Source: Epiperipatus broadwayi (Eukaryota > Onychophora > Udeonychophora > Euonychophora > Peripatidae). From it: a stretch of DNA of 64,000 nucleotides. The position numbers were made by a program, and so were the translations under genes. The stretch spans positions 5,842,363-5,906,362 of the forward strand of contig JAQFVV010006246.1 in assembly GCA_028023455.1 (NCBI GenBank), read 5' to 3'. Of the stretch, positions 1-12,685 are shown one piece after another; position 1 is the first letter of the stretch; each line of letters opens with the position of its first letter. A model generated the notes under the pieces. The model did no database searches. It was not told where the DNA came from and saw only the letters and a list, made by a program, of their open reading frames with translations.

Positions 1-59
1 TTTAATATCCACTTGTTTTTTTTTCCTATCTAGTTTAGTGAAAACTATTTTGAAATTTT

Positions 60-310
60 ATTATAAAGATCTAAACAGAAAATCTCTTAACTCTTTCATT
101 CTCTTTAAATTTTTCTCATTTGTCATACAATTTATCCTGATAATCGTTCAACATCCTACACTCAAAAAATAAGTGTTCAATACTCTCCTATCTCTACATA
201 AACAACATCTACAATCCAAATCCTTATTCCATTTTTCCCCTGCTTTTCTGGTATCTAAAGTTATTGTCTTTGTACCAATTCCACTTTGTGTTATCATATA
301 TCTCATAACA
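60..310 (-). pseudogene. LINE (non-LTR retrotransposon) ORF2 C-terminal remnant
   Basis: On the minus strand two overlapping frames read as the cysteine/histidine tail that follows the reverse transcriptase in many LINEs. One frame gives KWNKDLDCR followed by further cysteines. After a frameshift the other gives EHLFFECRMLNDYQDKLYD, i.e. the H-x4-C half of the motif. A stop follows the second part within a few codons. Known of the family: such a zinc-binding tail sits at the end of ORF2 in several LINE clades. Inference: a 5'-truncated, frameshifted, dead copy lying in the sorting-nexin intron, antisense to the host gene. The clade cannot be assigned from this length. Confidence 0.65.
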
Positions 311-747
311 TTTTTATTATTATATAACTCCTAACTATTTTTATTTATTTATTTTTATTTTTTATAACTTTAATTCATTTTCTCTAACTAATTTCCTATT
401 CTCTTTACTTACCTCTCATAATTATATATCTGCAATACATTTTCTGTGCATTATTTCCATTTCTTATATCTTTTATATGTACTATGTAACTCGATTAATA
501 GTTAAATCTTAGAACACCAAAATGTTTTTATAATGAAAGAAAAAAGTTCTGTGAAAGTCTTTTTAACTTTCAAGGTGTATATGTAGGATTATTACCTTTT
601 AAATTTTTTTTACAAAAACAGGAAATTTACAATTTTAATAAGAGTAATATTGTTATTTAATTTAAAATTGTATTTTGTTTATGATTAGTTTTAAAAATTG
701 TTATTTATATTAATGTGATTATAATTATTTTGTCTTATTTAATATAG

Positions 748-887
748 GATGCTAAGTTTGTAGAAGAACGAAGAAAACGTCTTCAACATTATCTGCGCTG
801 TGTTGTGAATCTTATGATTCAAACTAATGCTGATTTAGCCAACAATGTTAGCAAACAAAATTTTATTGCTATGGTTCCCTTTTTTGG
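748..887 (+). CDS. SNX29: PX-domain exon of a sorting nexin-29-like gene
   Basis: This internal coding exon of 140 nt encodes about 46 residues from DAKFVEERRKRLQHYLRC through to VPFFG. It is preceded by a T-rich tract and the acceptor AATATAG, and followed by the donor GG|GTAAGA. The reading begins in phase 0 and ends with two bases of a Gly codon. The KFVEERRK..LQ.YLR pattern is the C-terminal helix region of a PX phosphoinositide-binding domain, and I recognise it as closest to vertebrate SNX29 (RUNDC2A), whose corresponding segment also ends in a PFF-D-I stretch near the C-terminus. SNX29 combines RUN, coiled-coil and PX domains and is thought to act in endosomal membrane traffic. Upstream exons lie outside the window. 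Identification rests on remembered similarity, not on a search. Confidence 0.82.
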
Positions 888-1161
888 GTAAGAAATACAA
901 TATTTTTTAAAGAATTAAAAATATTGCCACTATATGCATAATATAATTAGAACATACATTTCATCATTTCATGACACATATATTCACATATATATACACG
1001 TGCAGATACAAAAAAAGGAAATTCTTTAAAAAAAGTCAATTCCAAATGATGTTATGTTGCAGAAATGTTTATTATTTCTAGATATTACTTACATTACAAA
1101 ATGATTAGTTGTAATTAATAATTTATTTTGTCACATGATTTTTTTTTTTTTTTACTTTAAG

Positions 1162-1231
1162 AAAATCATATAAACCTGCTGTAAATGAAAAATTCGGAAG
1201 ACATTTGGATGGACACTATAGAAAATTTTAG
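1162..1231 (+). CDS. Possible alternative terminal exon of the SNX29-like gene
   Basis: A strong polypyrimidine tract of about 15 T followed by ACTTTAAG ends at 1161. If the exon at 748-887 is spliced here, the split Gly codon is completed (GG+A). The frame then reads GKSYKPAVNEKFGRHLDG and a few more residues to a TAG at 1229-1231, replacing the tail encoded at 14104. The peptide is basic and uses varied codons for so AT-rich a region. The acceptor and the open frame are seen in the sequence. Use of the exon is inference, since a frame of this length can occur by chance. A transcript end here would also bypass the 13-kb intron. Confidence 0.3.
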
Positions 1232-1920
1232 ATACTTGTATGTTGGAAGGTCTATCTATTAGTTAGAGCTACATAGTATTTAACAATGATGCAAAAAATA
1301 ACTAATTGATAAAAAATAAAATGTATGCATTTATTCTTGAATTTACAAATACAATTATGTATTAATGGAAGTGAAAAAAATAATATATTTAGCAATGAAA
1401 ATAATTTATTTAACAAAAAAGTATAAATTATTCAATAAAAATTTTTTGACAAAAAATAAAATATTCATGGAAATGCAAATCCATAAATATTCAAATGCCT
1501 TAATTTCATATAAATTTTTTTAAATTGAACAGGTGCCCATCTCTTTACCTTCCTAGATATGTTTCTATTTCGAAAAATTAAAGTAGTTTGAATTTAGCTC
1601 ATGTAGTATCAGTTTTAGGCTCTCCTTTTCAGGTTTAATGATATACCTACTTGTAGTCTAAGCAGAAGTAAATTTTCTGTCATTTGCAAATTATTGTTAT
1701 TTTTTTTCTACTTTTTTAGCCAAATATTACAATACTTATGTATTGTAACTAATGCTTACGATATTTATTATAAAAATAGATGACTTTTTTACTAAAAAAA
1801 AAAGTGAGCAGTCAATTCATCCCCACTGAGAATTATATAAATGAAAGTAATTTTATTACTACTTTATTTGTGATCAATGATTATGGTATAAATTAAAGTA
1901 ATTTTACTTTTTAAGCCAAA

Positions 1921-3004
1921 AAATATCACATATCTCCATTTCTTATGCTTGCTTAAAACTGTTATTAAAACAGGCAAAACTCTCTATACGTATTGCCACT
2001 CAATGCAAGCCAGAGTAATCAATGAATGCCAGAAGGCTTGTGCATAAAATCGCCATCAAGTGCCTACTCATCCAATATCCCCAGACTAGTTTATGGCTAG
2101 TGGCCTTCGTCAGTGAGAAGCCTTGGATCTGAGAGCACTCTCCAGCAGCCACCTTTTATCTCTACTTAACTACAAAACTATGAGTCTTAAATTGAAAACA
2201 CTATAATATTTTCAATCCAACTCATTAGCTTATATAGTCAAATAAGTCTGAACTCAGTTCAGTATCTATACATTTTGGTGTCTTTGGTTCTTTAATAACC
2301 ATACCCACTACTATCCTATTAGGCAGGATTGGTTTTAAGCCAATAAACATCACATGATAACCATTTCTTATGCTTGCTTATAACTTATTACAACAGGCAA
2401 AACTCTCTATATGCATTGCCTTCTGGCATCTATTGATTACTCTGGCTTGCACTGAATGGCAATACATATAGAGAGTTTTGCCTGTTTTAATAACAGCACT
2501 GAATGGCAATACATATAGAGAGTTTTGCCTGTTTTAATAACAGTTATAAGCAAGCATGAGAAATGGTGATCATGTGATGTTTATTGGCTTAAAGCCAATC
2601 CTGCCTAATAGGATAGTGGTGGCTGTGGTTATTAAAGAACAAAAGTCACCAAAATGTATGGGTACTGAACTGAGTTCAGACCTATATGACTATATAGGAT
2701 AATGAGCTTGAATTGAAAATATTATAGTGTTTTCAATTTTTGTAGTTAAGTAGAAATAAAAGGTGGCTGCTGGACGATTGCCTAGATTCTAAGATCTAGG
2801 TACAATGCTCTCAGATCCAAGGCCACAAGCCAGAAACTAGTCTGGAGATATTGGATGAATAGGCACTAGATGGGGATTTTATGTACAAGCCTTCTGGCAT
2901 CCATTGATTACTCTGGCTTGCACTGAGTGGCAATACATAAAGAGAGTTTTGCCTGTTTTAATAACAGTTATAAGCAGGCATACGAAATGGTGATCATGTG
3001 ATGT
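1921..3004. repeat. Long inverted repeat (foldback) built of a 425-bp unit
   Basis: The left arm (about 1921-2419) is the reverse complement of the right arm (about 2459-3004). Landmarks such as CAGGCAAAACTCTCTATA and its complement recur in both. Within each arm the same landmark returns after about 425 bp (CACATGA at 2351 against CACAT at 1927; CATGTGATGTT at 2571 and 2996), so each arm holds slightly more than one unit of a tandem-type repeat. A perfect 47-bp direct duplication sits at 2450-2496 and 2497-2543 beside the spacer. No coding potential is seen. Confidence 0.85.
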
Positions 3005-6000
3005 TCCAATGAGATTAATTAAACTGAGTGATTAAAGTCAAATAAATAATGATGACTGTATCTATAGTACATATCAACCAGCTATTGATATGAAAGAGAA
3101 ATAAACAATTTTATTATATCCAAAAAGATATTATAATTAAAGTCTGCGATGCATATGTCTGCTTTCTTTCCAAGCAGTTGAACAAATTACTGTGCTGAAG
3201 CAATAGAATGGCAGTGGTAAAATAAATGATGATGATCACTTTACTTGCTAGGTGATTTTAACTATGAGTTCATATGCTTAAATGAAAACATATCACTGCA
3301 CAATTATACATCTTTAAAAAGTTAAATCATTAAACCATTTCTCTACTAGTCAACCTTAGTGAAAAGTTGATGATAATAGTGTGATTTAATTATTGATAAC
3401 ATCACATGGGCACCACATATAATTTTGATTACAGAACTATTGCTTTTCTATAACTAAGCTATCTTCAGCCACATTTATATATTTATGTCCCATAGTACTA
3501 GCTTATTTACTATGGCAACTACTTACCCTATGTTAAACCTAGAACTTAATATTTGATTACCATACACACATCACATAACCTTGTATATTTCAAATGGTGA
3601 ATGGAATTAAGATATATTATAGTGCTAGTATATTAACTGTCGCAACTATTCATTATAAATCAAATCTAGAATTTAATATTATACATATCATATAACACTG
3701 TATACTTCAAATAGGGCATAGAATTGAGAATAAAAAAATGCACAAGCTTGAAACTTTAACAAACAAATAATTTTAAAAAAAAAACAGAATTTGAGCATAG
3801 TTCAAAATGAGCATTTTAAAGGCTAAACATTGATTAAATCTGTTAGTATATATCAATATTCATATTTAAAATGTTCTTTTTTAAAGTTAAATTATTTCTA
3901 ATTTGACATGTTATTGCAAAAATATTTACATAGAAAAAAATGTTAGACTCTTTCATAAGAAAGAACATCATGTACTTTTATAATTATTTTACTTATAGAC
4001 AAATCAAGAACAAAATGAATTATAAATAAACATAATCAACTTCTGCCATCAATTCTATACTGAAATGCAAATTGCTAAACCCAGCTAATGTGAACAAATA
4101 TGAGAAGAGGGGAACAAACTGTAAGCACTAAATACTTATAAATAATCAATATAATAAATATAAAAATACATCTTTAAATATAACTCAAAGTAATAATAAA
4201 GAAAGTAAAGTAAATAATTTAATTGGAAAGTTGAGGTTTAGTTTCCATTTTGGTATTTATATATAATTATTTTGAATTGATCACAGAAAGTTGTTTCTAA
4301 AAATTCAAAATATTTCCCAGTACTTGTTTTCTGATGAACATTGTTCTTATACTGACAAATTTATTCTTCTTCTTGTTTTAAGATTATTTCCCTTTTCCAC
4401 AGTTACAATTCTATTAAACTTTCACCATTTTATGCAAAGGTTTTGAAGATAAGTATTTATATTCAGTAGGTCACATTATAAGAGAAAAAAGGAGGCAGAT
4501 TCAAAATCTGGGAACAACTTTTTGAAAATTCATGGCAGGCTACATCTCATTATGATTGATCACAACTTATATAATTGTGGGTCTAGCCACACATTTTGGT
4601 GAGTACAACATTGTCAAGCTTTTCTGCGTAGCTATATTGTAAGATAAACTGCAGCTTCTCTTTGCTTGCCACTAAATTTATCTGTGAAAATGATCAATAT
4701 AGGCAAGCAATTGCTAAATACTGTAACGTTGACTGATTTAAATTAGACCTTATATATATATATATTATCAAACCTATGACACAACTAAGACCAAACATCA
4801 AAACCCATTGTTCAACATTCCCATGTTGTTTTTTGATTCACAATTTATTAATTAACTGACGTATATTTTCTCTATATCTGTAAACAAGCTTTATTGTCTA
4901 TTTAACCAAAACCATTTTTTGAACTATAAATTTTGAATGAACTTTTTTATGCTCATACAATTAAATCCATATTTTTACCTATTTTCACATTTATATTTTG
5001 CAAATAAATAATAATTATTCACTTCTTCCATCTTCACTCAACCAACTTGCCAAATATCTAAATCCCTTTTTATTATCTGTTTTTACGCAGACACAGAAAA
5101 CCTCTTATCCTTATTAAAAGTCTATCTATTCATTTACAGTTTTTATTTTTTTATTATTATTTAAGATGTAATTGAAAGTTTATTTTTATTATTTGATTTG
5201 CAACATTTGCTACGGGTTTTTTTTTAAAGATTTTAACATAAACAACAATAATTATTTAATTTGAATATGCTTTGTGGAATTGAAAACTTATTTGTAAATC
5301 TAGGAAGAAATTTTTCACTGAATCCCTAAATAACATGAATGTGATCAGTTTGCAAGGAATGAACCTTGTTTGTTCACTGCTATTATTTTTTAAGATTATC
5401 TGCTTAAATAATTTTTTGAATTTGGAATATTTAACAAATTGAAATGTTTTATCAATTTTTTTTAAAAAGAATTGATATTTTTTAATCAGATATTATTTTT
5501 CAGTTTTAATTTAAAAATTTTGATGTTAGAACTTTAAACATTCCTGATTCTCTGTGTATTTATCTTTAATCTTGATATGATCAAATACAAGAAATTTGAT
5601 TTTTTGTTTGAACATATTAACTTTTTGAGAGTATATTTTTGATACTGCTGCAACATTATTGGTGATGGGTTTATTTATTATTTATAAACAGAATTCATGG
5701 AGTATTTTCTTGGTTCTGTAGAATTGAAAAATACACAACCAACCCAACATAAAAATAGTGAGAAGAGAAGAATTTGCTTCATGCAATTGTTTGGAAGAAA
5801 GGGGGCATTATAGAAGTATTGATTATTTTTGTATATTTTTCACTTAATTTGTGTTACAGTATATTAAACCATTGATGTATTGGATAGGCACTGAAAGTAT
5901 TATTATAACAATCATCTAGTATCTATTGATCACAGCTTACATTAAGTGACCCTCCTGTGTGGAAAAATTTACTACTCTTACTATAATATATTCTCGTTCA

Positions 6001-6777
6001 GCATTATCAAATAACTAATTACATTCTCCCAGATTTAATATTAACTTTCCATCCTATGTATTTATGCATATAAAACTTATTATTTCTTGCAATACATTTA
6101 CTAGAAGGAATTGTTTTCCTTACAGTTGTTATAGCAATCATCTGTATGGCTAGTCAAGATTAAGCATTATATTGGAAATAAGAATGTAATTAACCAATCA
6201 GTTTCATAACGCTCCTAAACTACATTCCATAATGTTGCAAGCTATTGGTGAAAAAGATATCACATTGACCTCTTTCAGTATATAATTCTAATATTCTCGT
6301 GGATAAATGCTGAATTCATAGTATTATTTCTAGGAGCTTCTGTGTAGCTAAATAGCGGATGTTTCAGTACAATAACAAGTACTTTTCTCAGAGCTTCTTT
6401 CTCATATTATAAAAACGTGTGATGAGATTTAAAATTGTTATTTTTTTATTTTGTTATTTCCTCTTCATACTCAAATTTTATTGATTGAGAAGTTTTAAAA
6501 AATATTTTATCCCACAATAGCTTTTTCCAAATATTATTAATTTTCTTCAATTGATATTTCTCATTTATACTCTTGGGTCTTTTAAAAATCTCTATAGCAT
6601 TCTTTAGGAGTCTCTGGCCATATTGTTCAATTTTTTCCTGAATATGTGTTGTATTAAACTTATTATGGTTAGTTAGTTTTATGTGTGAATAAATGGCTAA
6701 TGATTAGATTTTTCTCTATTTACCAAAATGTGTAACTTCCTTTCTTCTATTTATTCTACAATTGGTCTGTCCAATGT

Positions 6778-6801
6778 ATAATAATAATAATAATAATAAT
6801 G
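6778..6801. repeat. (TAA)n microsatellite
   Basis: About eight uninterrupted ATA/TAA repeats in the SNX29-like intron. Nothing else notable. Confidence 0.9.
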
Positions 6802-6992
6802 TATTCACCTCTTATAACTTCACATCTTAATAATAATCTGAATCTTTTAATATTAAGTCTAAATTGCTAAGTAATATGAACTGAATCACTTTAAAAGTAG
6901 ATGTTGAATATATATATATTTCAAATACAATCTTAATTTCTGAGATAAACTAGATTTCTAAACAACTGATGACTGTATATAAATATTATGAT

Positions 6993-7166
6993 TAAAATAA
7001 TAATCAGAAAATAATAAATTCTTACAACAGTTATATAAATATCAAATTTTTTTTATACACATAAAAAATCTTTTTCAGCAACTGATTTGGTGCCCTTATG
7101 TGTATAAAAAAATTTGATATTTGTATAGCTGTTGTAAGAATTTATTATTTTCTGATTATTATTTTA
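6993..7166. repeat. Compact near-perfect hairpin with ~72-bp arms
   Basis: The left arm 6993-7064 and right arm 7096-7166 are reverse complements with only a few mismatches, separated by a 31-nt loop that contains TTTTTCAGCAACTGATTTGG. The size and symmetry fit a very short MITE or a miRNA-precursor-like foldback. No target duplication can be called because the flanks are AT-rich. Confidence 0.8.
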
Positions 7167-7502
7167 TGAAAAAACAGCTTAAAGATATTTATTCTTTTCC
7201 AATTTGATGATTTTAGTAAAATACTATGATTATATATTATTTGGTTTTAAAACTTGAATATATTTTTAGTCTTACATACTTATATGTATACACTATTAAA
7301 TCTTTTAGTATAAATCACAAACATTTACAATGGATGGAAATGATTTCTATCACATTAGAACAACTCCTAGTGGAATATTTTTTTATTTCACACTGTAATT
7401 AGTTAGGCAAACGAATTTCACAACAAACTGCACTTCATAATCTCATAAATTAAAAAAGATTTCAGATTGACTTCTTTCCTGTGTATGTGTTTATATATAT
7501 AT

Positions 7503-7922
7503 TGTAATGGTAATTGAACAGTTGGAAATGAATTTAGTTAATATTTAAATAATAAAAAAAGGGATATTTGGCAATTAAATTTTCGTCCAGGAAAATTTGA
7601 AAACAGTTAATGGGCGACCGTGTACATGATAGAATGACTGAATACAATTTATTTTAATTGACAAGTAGATTCTAGTCATAAGTAACAATCAAATTGAGCC
7701 TACATAAAAACAAGCTCTCTCCACCTTATAAGTTATTACATAACAAATAAATAATCAGCTTGATTTGGATGAGGAATGACAAACATAAAATTATTAACAA
7801 CAAACAATAACATTAATCAAAGAATGATAATGATTATAAAAAAAATATTTACAATTAAGAAAATTATATGGTAATCATGCATGAGAGGGAGAAAATCTTT
7901 GTAACTTACACTATCTTTGAGA
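7503..7922 (-). repeat. LTR-like repeat, copy 1 (3' of the gag remnant)
   Basis: The block starts TGTAATGG directly after a TA run and is followed throughout by clear similarity to 12213-12685, for example ATTTGGCAAT, ACCGTGTACATGAT/ACTGTGTACATGAT and the shared CTACATAAAAACAAG. A TTACA at 7906-7910 would make a TG...CA unit of 408 bp. It lies immediately downstream, in minus-strand sense, of the gag remnant at 8.0-9.4 kb, the position expected for a 3' LTR. The similarity runs a little past the TTACA, so the true boundary is unsure. Confidence 0.5.
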
Positions 7923-7999
7923 ATAGCTATAGAAACTTCAGGTGATTTACTTCAACATTCATCCTTAGTTCTTTTTCTAGTAGTTTCTGGTTCTGGACT

Positions 8000-9354
8000 G
8001 TGACTAGCTTTTTTCGCTTTTTTTTTCCAGTAGGCCACTTTATTATTATTCCTTTATAATTCCATTGCTTTGATGCCAATGGTCTTTTTACCTTTATCTG
8101 GTTGGCAACCTTGTTGACAATGAAGGCTCATATCTACAGAGTTTAATAGCTTTGCCACCTGTTTAATGGGCTTTTTATCAGTTGCTAGCAGCATCTGCTC
8201 TATTTGAAAAGGTAAGTTGTGTTTAATTATTTGAATAATTTGACCTTCAGACATATTACATGCATCCAAAGTTCTGAGCTTAGTCACTTGTCTTCTGAAA
8301 AATTTAGTGTAATTTCCCCCAATACTGGGTTTATATTTCTCCTGTGTTATTTGATAATGGATGGTCTTCTGATGTTCCTCTAACAAAAATTGAACAACAG
8401 AGATCTTTGATAATTTTGAAAGGTTTTGGGCCTATTAAATAATGGAGTCCCATTAGGGCTATGCATCCCCTTGCAAGTGATTACATGCAATTACTAATTT
8501 ACATTCTTTTGATATAGGGTTAAGAGAAAAATAGGTTTCTAAAATTTTGTTCAATAGGAGCTTCGCCAGTTTGACCTTGGAATATCCCGATTTTCGAAAA
8601 TTGGTTTATACTAGAATGAGTTTCACTATCTTTTTTTCCACCTCCTCTTTCTTTAATAATTCTAGATTGCCATCTTTCATTCTCAACTCTTCTATCTTTA
8701 CTTTTAACTCTTGTATTTCATTATGATTTACTATTATATTATCATCATTTTTTTTCCTTTTTTTCATATTTTATCCTATGACTTTCCCCTTTTCCAAGTA
8801 CTTCTATGCTCTGGACTTTATACTGAAGACTTTTCTGCTTTTCTTGAATAACTTCAACAGTTTCATGTAAGTTTTGTTATTTTTCCTGGATATCTTCAAT
8901 CTTTTCATTTAGGTTTTGATGATTTTCAGCCATATCATGAAATTTCTAGTTCATGATCTGCTGCATACTTTTGAACTCTTCTTCTCCTTCTGCATACTCT
9001 TTCCTCATGTGTTGTATATTTTCTATATTACAGAGCTTTTTTTTTATATTTTGTTATAAGTTCTGGAATTTTCCATCCATCTTTTGTTTTATATTTTGTA
9101 GTATCTCCTTTGTATCCTTTATATCTTGGTTAATATTGTGCTGCATATTTTGTGGTATCATATCCATATTTTTAATTAAGACATGCAGCATTTTTGTCAA
9201 ATATACTTGATATCTCATCTGCCATTTGTTCCTCCATTTGATCTAGATATAGATCTTTTATCTCTGGTAATGTTGACTGTACAGATTCTTGTACCTCTAC
9301 TTGCTCTATCTTAGGATTGTCAGAATTTTCAGATTGATTTTGATATTCTTCCAC
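8000..9354 (-). pseudogene. Decayed gag of an LTR retrotransposon (coiled coil + capsid)
   Basis: Reading the minus strand from 9354, the first open stretch is acidic and begins MEEYQNQSENSDNPKIEQ (60 aa). After frameshifts comes a long heptad-rich segment (about 9190-8790, e.g. NLNEKIEDIQEK) that looks like a coiled coil. An 110-aa open stretch at 8386-8054 follows, containing QIIQIIKHNLPFQIEQMLL. That segment matches, in spacing and residues, the capsid C-terminal part of the Gag at 51.7-54.7 kb (QIVRIVCHSFPHNVEKMLIG). Stops and frameshifts interrupt the whole. Gag forms the particle of the retrotransposon. No protease, reverse transcriptase or integrase is seen before the LTR-like block at 7.5-7.9 kb, so this copy too looks Gag-only. 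The assignment rests on mutual similarity of the two copies. Confidence 0.6.
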
Positions 9355-12212
9355 TATTTTTGACTGAGCTCTTGTTCACATTTGATATATCCAAAATGTT
9401 ACTTTTTTATATTAGCACTATTATTTGTTTATAATAAATTTGTAAAATTTAATTTCTATCTTTTAAATAGATTACTTATTATAGATTATCTTTATATCTA
9501 AATCTCTCAATGTTTTTTATTATTAGTTTATATTTTGTATTATTTAAAACAGTACACCTCTGTATCACCATGACACTATACTACATTATACCCTGCTTGC
9601 ATTCTCTATATATCTTTTTTTTTTTTCAAAAACCTTCTACCTATCGATATTAAAAATCTTTCTTATTATTTTACCTGCTTAACACATGTATTGTATTGTC
9701 TTGGTGTCAATATTTTTTCACTCCAATTTGTTTTTTTTCATCAGTGTACATAATTTACATTTTCACTGATGATATGCATCTTAACTTAATAAATAAAAGT
9801 AACCATTTCTAACCATATCCAAAGTTTGTTTACACTCTTTCTTGCATTTACTCATTTAATGTTTTTATTTATTGCACAAGCTATCTTTTATTTTCTTATG
9901 TAAAATATTGTCTATTATTTATTACTGACTTCACATATTTAATTTTCATATTTATTACAACTGTTATTTTTTATTTTTGTATTCATACATGTTGTGCACC
10001 ATTTATTACTATAATGGGAACTACTCAACTCTTACTACTGAGTTCAAACCCTGTAACTCAATCTGAAGATAAGACAGGGTGAAATGACCTATTTCACTAA
10101 TTATTATCATTAAAGAGAGGTTTAAACTGACAGTTATCAGTTATATTTCCTAATCCCCTTATTTGGGTAATTATATCTACCAGAGTAGCCTACACTTAGC
10201 CAAAGTAAGGCATTTTATAAAGTCAAAAAACTTTAAGCACCACTTTCATAGAAAGATGCTTTACAAGACCCATAGTGAAGGATACACCAACATTCCCTTA
10301 CAGGTTATCCCATATGCTAGCTTTATTACCCTAATTCTTAGGTCGGAATAGTCTATCTTGCAATAAATACACAATATCATTCATACAAATATAGAGTGAA
10401 GTGAGTGAAATATTGAATACAAGTTCTTTATCAAATACAACAAGGAAATATTAAAAGTAACAAACAAAAAATAATAATAATTCTAATAAAAATATCACAC
10501 AAGAAGAAAAAAAAATCGAATCTATAATATATTAATGCATAATAAGAGAACACCCCTCCCTTATAATTTATTACTGTGCAATAAGAGCACACACTCTTAC
10601 TTTTATTAGTTTTTTACTGTATGCATTCCTACTGTTTGTGGGCATATAATACACACATATAAAATAATAAACACATAAAAAAAATATAGATATATAATAC
10701 CCATGCTGACTGGTGATATTAGACCAGAGAAAAACATATATATAACAGCGAGATATATTTTATGTTTTCTATACATTAACAAATAAATACAAAAAAAATA
10801 TATATATCTTTAGCTAACTCTCTATGCATACATACATTCACATACATACAGCTTAATTTTGCTAAGATATTAATTTCTTAAATACAAATATATATATATC
10901 TCTTTATTTAATTCTATACATATACATACATTTTTATATGTATAGCTTAATTTGGACAAATGCTAATTTCTGAAATGGATATATTTTTTTAAAATGAAAC
11001 AAATAAAATAAAAATACAATAATAATAAATTTAAATGTTCTTTCTTTATTTATACCAATGGGAAGTGGGGTTTGTGTACACTTCATTTCTGCTCTCAAAA
11101 TATTTCAAAAATTCATCTGCAATACTTATTTATAGAAGACATTACATAATGCTGGCTACTATGATGACCATTTTCCTATTGTTCTTAGCTAAAATGAAGT
11201 TTCCCTGGCATCCTCTCACTTACAACGCTCTATTCAAATGTGTGGTAGCAAATAGAAAAAACACAATTTTGATTTAGTTACTTTTCTTGCTACACAGGGT
11301 TTCAGCATAGTAGATCTGCTGCACTTGATGAATTTTTACTCTATTTTATTTAGTTTATTAAACTCTTCTGGTGTCATTAACATTTTTTGCTAACCCTATA
11401 AAAACGGATTCCAAGAGTTATCCAAGAATTTTTTTTCTCTTTGTACTATAGTGCAACTGCTCACTAATTCTGACGATTGATTTTCTCTGCTGACTCTCTG
11501 ATTACCACTGCTCTCTATTGCTAATTGCTCTCTGACTGCCCACTACTTTCTGATTGATCACTATGTGCATACCAAAGAACAAAATTATTGTAATCTTTTA
11601 TTTTTGATTTAAATTAATTTATTTTTCTAATCAGCTCATGGACAAGTCTTAATCTTTACAAAAAAAAAAAAAAGAAAGAATTTCAAATTTTTTTTGTAAA
11701 ACACTTTTTCAATTAAATTTTGATAACATAACTTGGTACATCTAAAGAAAAAAATAATTAAAAAAAAATTATATCAAAGAGACAAATCCTTTAATTACCT
11801 ACCAAAAGGAATTATAAGAATTTGGATACATCAAAGTCTCTACTATGATGTATTAAACACTGTTAAAAAAATTTCTACATATTTAATTAGAACAAATTTA
11901 ATGTACATTTTAATTAGTTTTTCTTCCCTTATCTTAGACAAGACAAATGTAAAACACATTAAAGAAAATTTATTAACAAAAATTAATATCACAAATAAAA
12001 AAAAAAAAAGTTGCAATATGCAAATATTTAACTAATTTTCTGACAGTATAAATATGTTTGTACATATATTACCCACAAATGTTCCTTTTAGTTTTTAAAC
12101 TATATTTATACTTTTATATTTTATGAATCACTTAACACTTGAATACAGTGCTAGCTGACCAAAACTTGTGATGAGGATTTATCATCATCAGTCACCATCA
12201 CCATATATATAT

Positions 12213-12685
12213 TATAACGGTAAGTGCCCTAATTAAACAATTGGCAATGAATTCAGTTAACATTTAAATAATAAAAGAAAGATATTTGGCAATGAAATTT
12301 TTGTCTGGGGGAAATTTGAAGACAATTAACGGGTGACTGTGTACATGATGAAGTGACTGAATACAATTCATTTTAAATGACAAGAAGATTCTAGTTACGA
12401 GTAACAATCAGATTGAGTCTACATAAAAACAAGTTACCATTCAGATTCAATTATATTTCCTGATTGTTACCTCTCTCCATCTAATAAATTATTACATTAA
12501 CAAATAAATAAACAGCTTGGTTTGGATAAGGAATGACAAACACAAAATTATTACAACAAACAATAACTTTAATTAAAGAATGATAATGATTATAAAAAAA
12601 TATTTACAATTAAGAAAATTATATGCAATCATGTGTGAGATGGAAAAAATCTCTGTAACTTACTTCATCATCTTTGTGAGCTTAC
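12213..12685 (-). repeat. LTR-like repeat, copy 2
   Basis: A second copy of the 7.5-kb block. It too follows a TA run and is longer, because copy 1 lacks the stretch around 12436-12475. It keeps recognisable similarity up to ATCTTTG near 12680. A TTACA next to another TA run at 13418-13422 could be the far end of a larger element (12213-13422), but no second terminus proves this. Orientation is given by analogy with copy 1. Confidence 0.45.

Noticed and set aside
8953-9210. Cys/Phe/Ile-rich 85-codon + strand frame
   Set aside because: Antisense shadow of the Gag coiled-coil region.
11733-12035. 100-codon Lys/Ile/Asn-rich frame
   Set aside because: Composition is that of AT-rich noncoding DNA; no motif and no splice or polyadenylation context.
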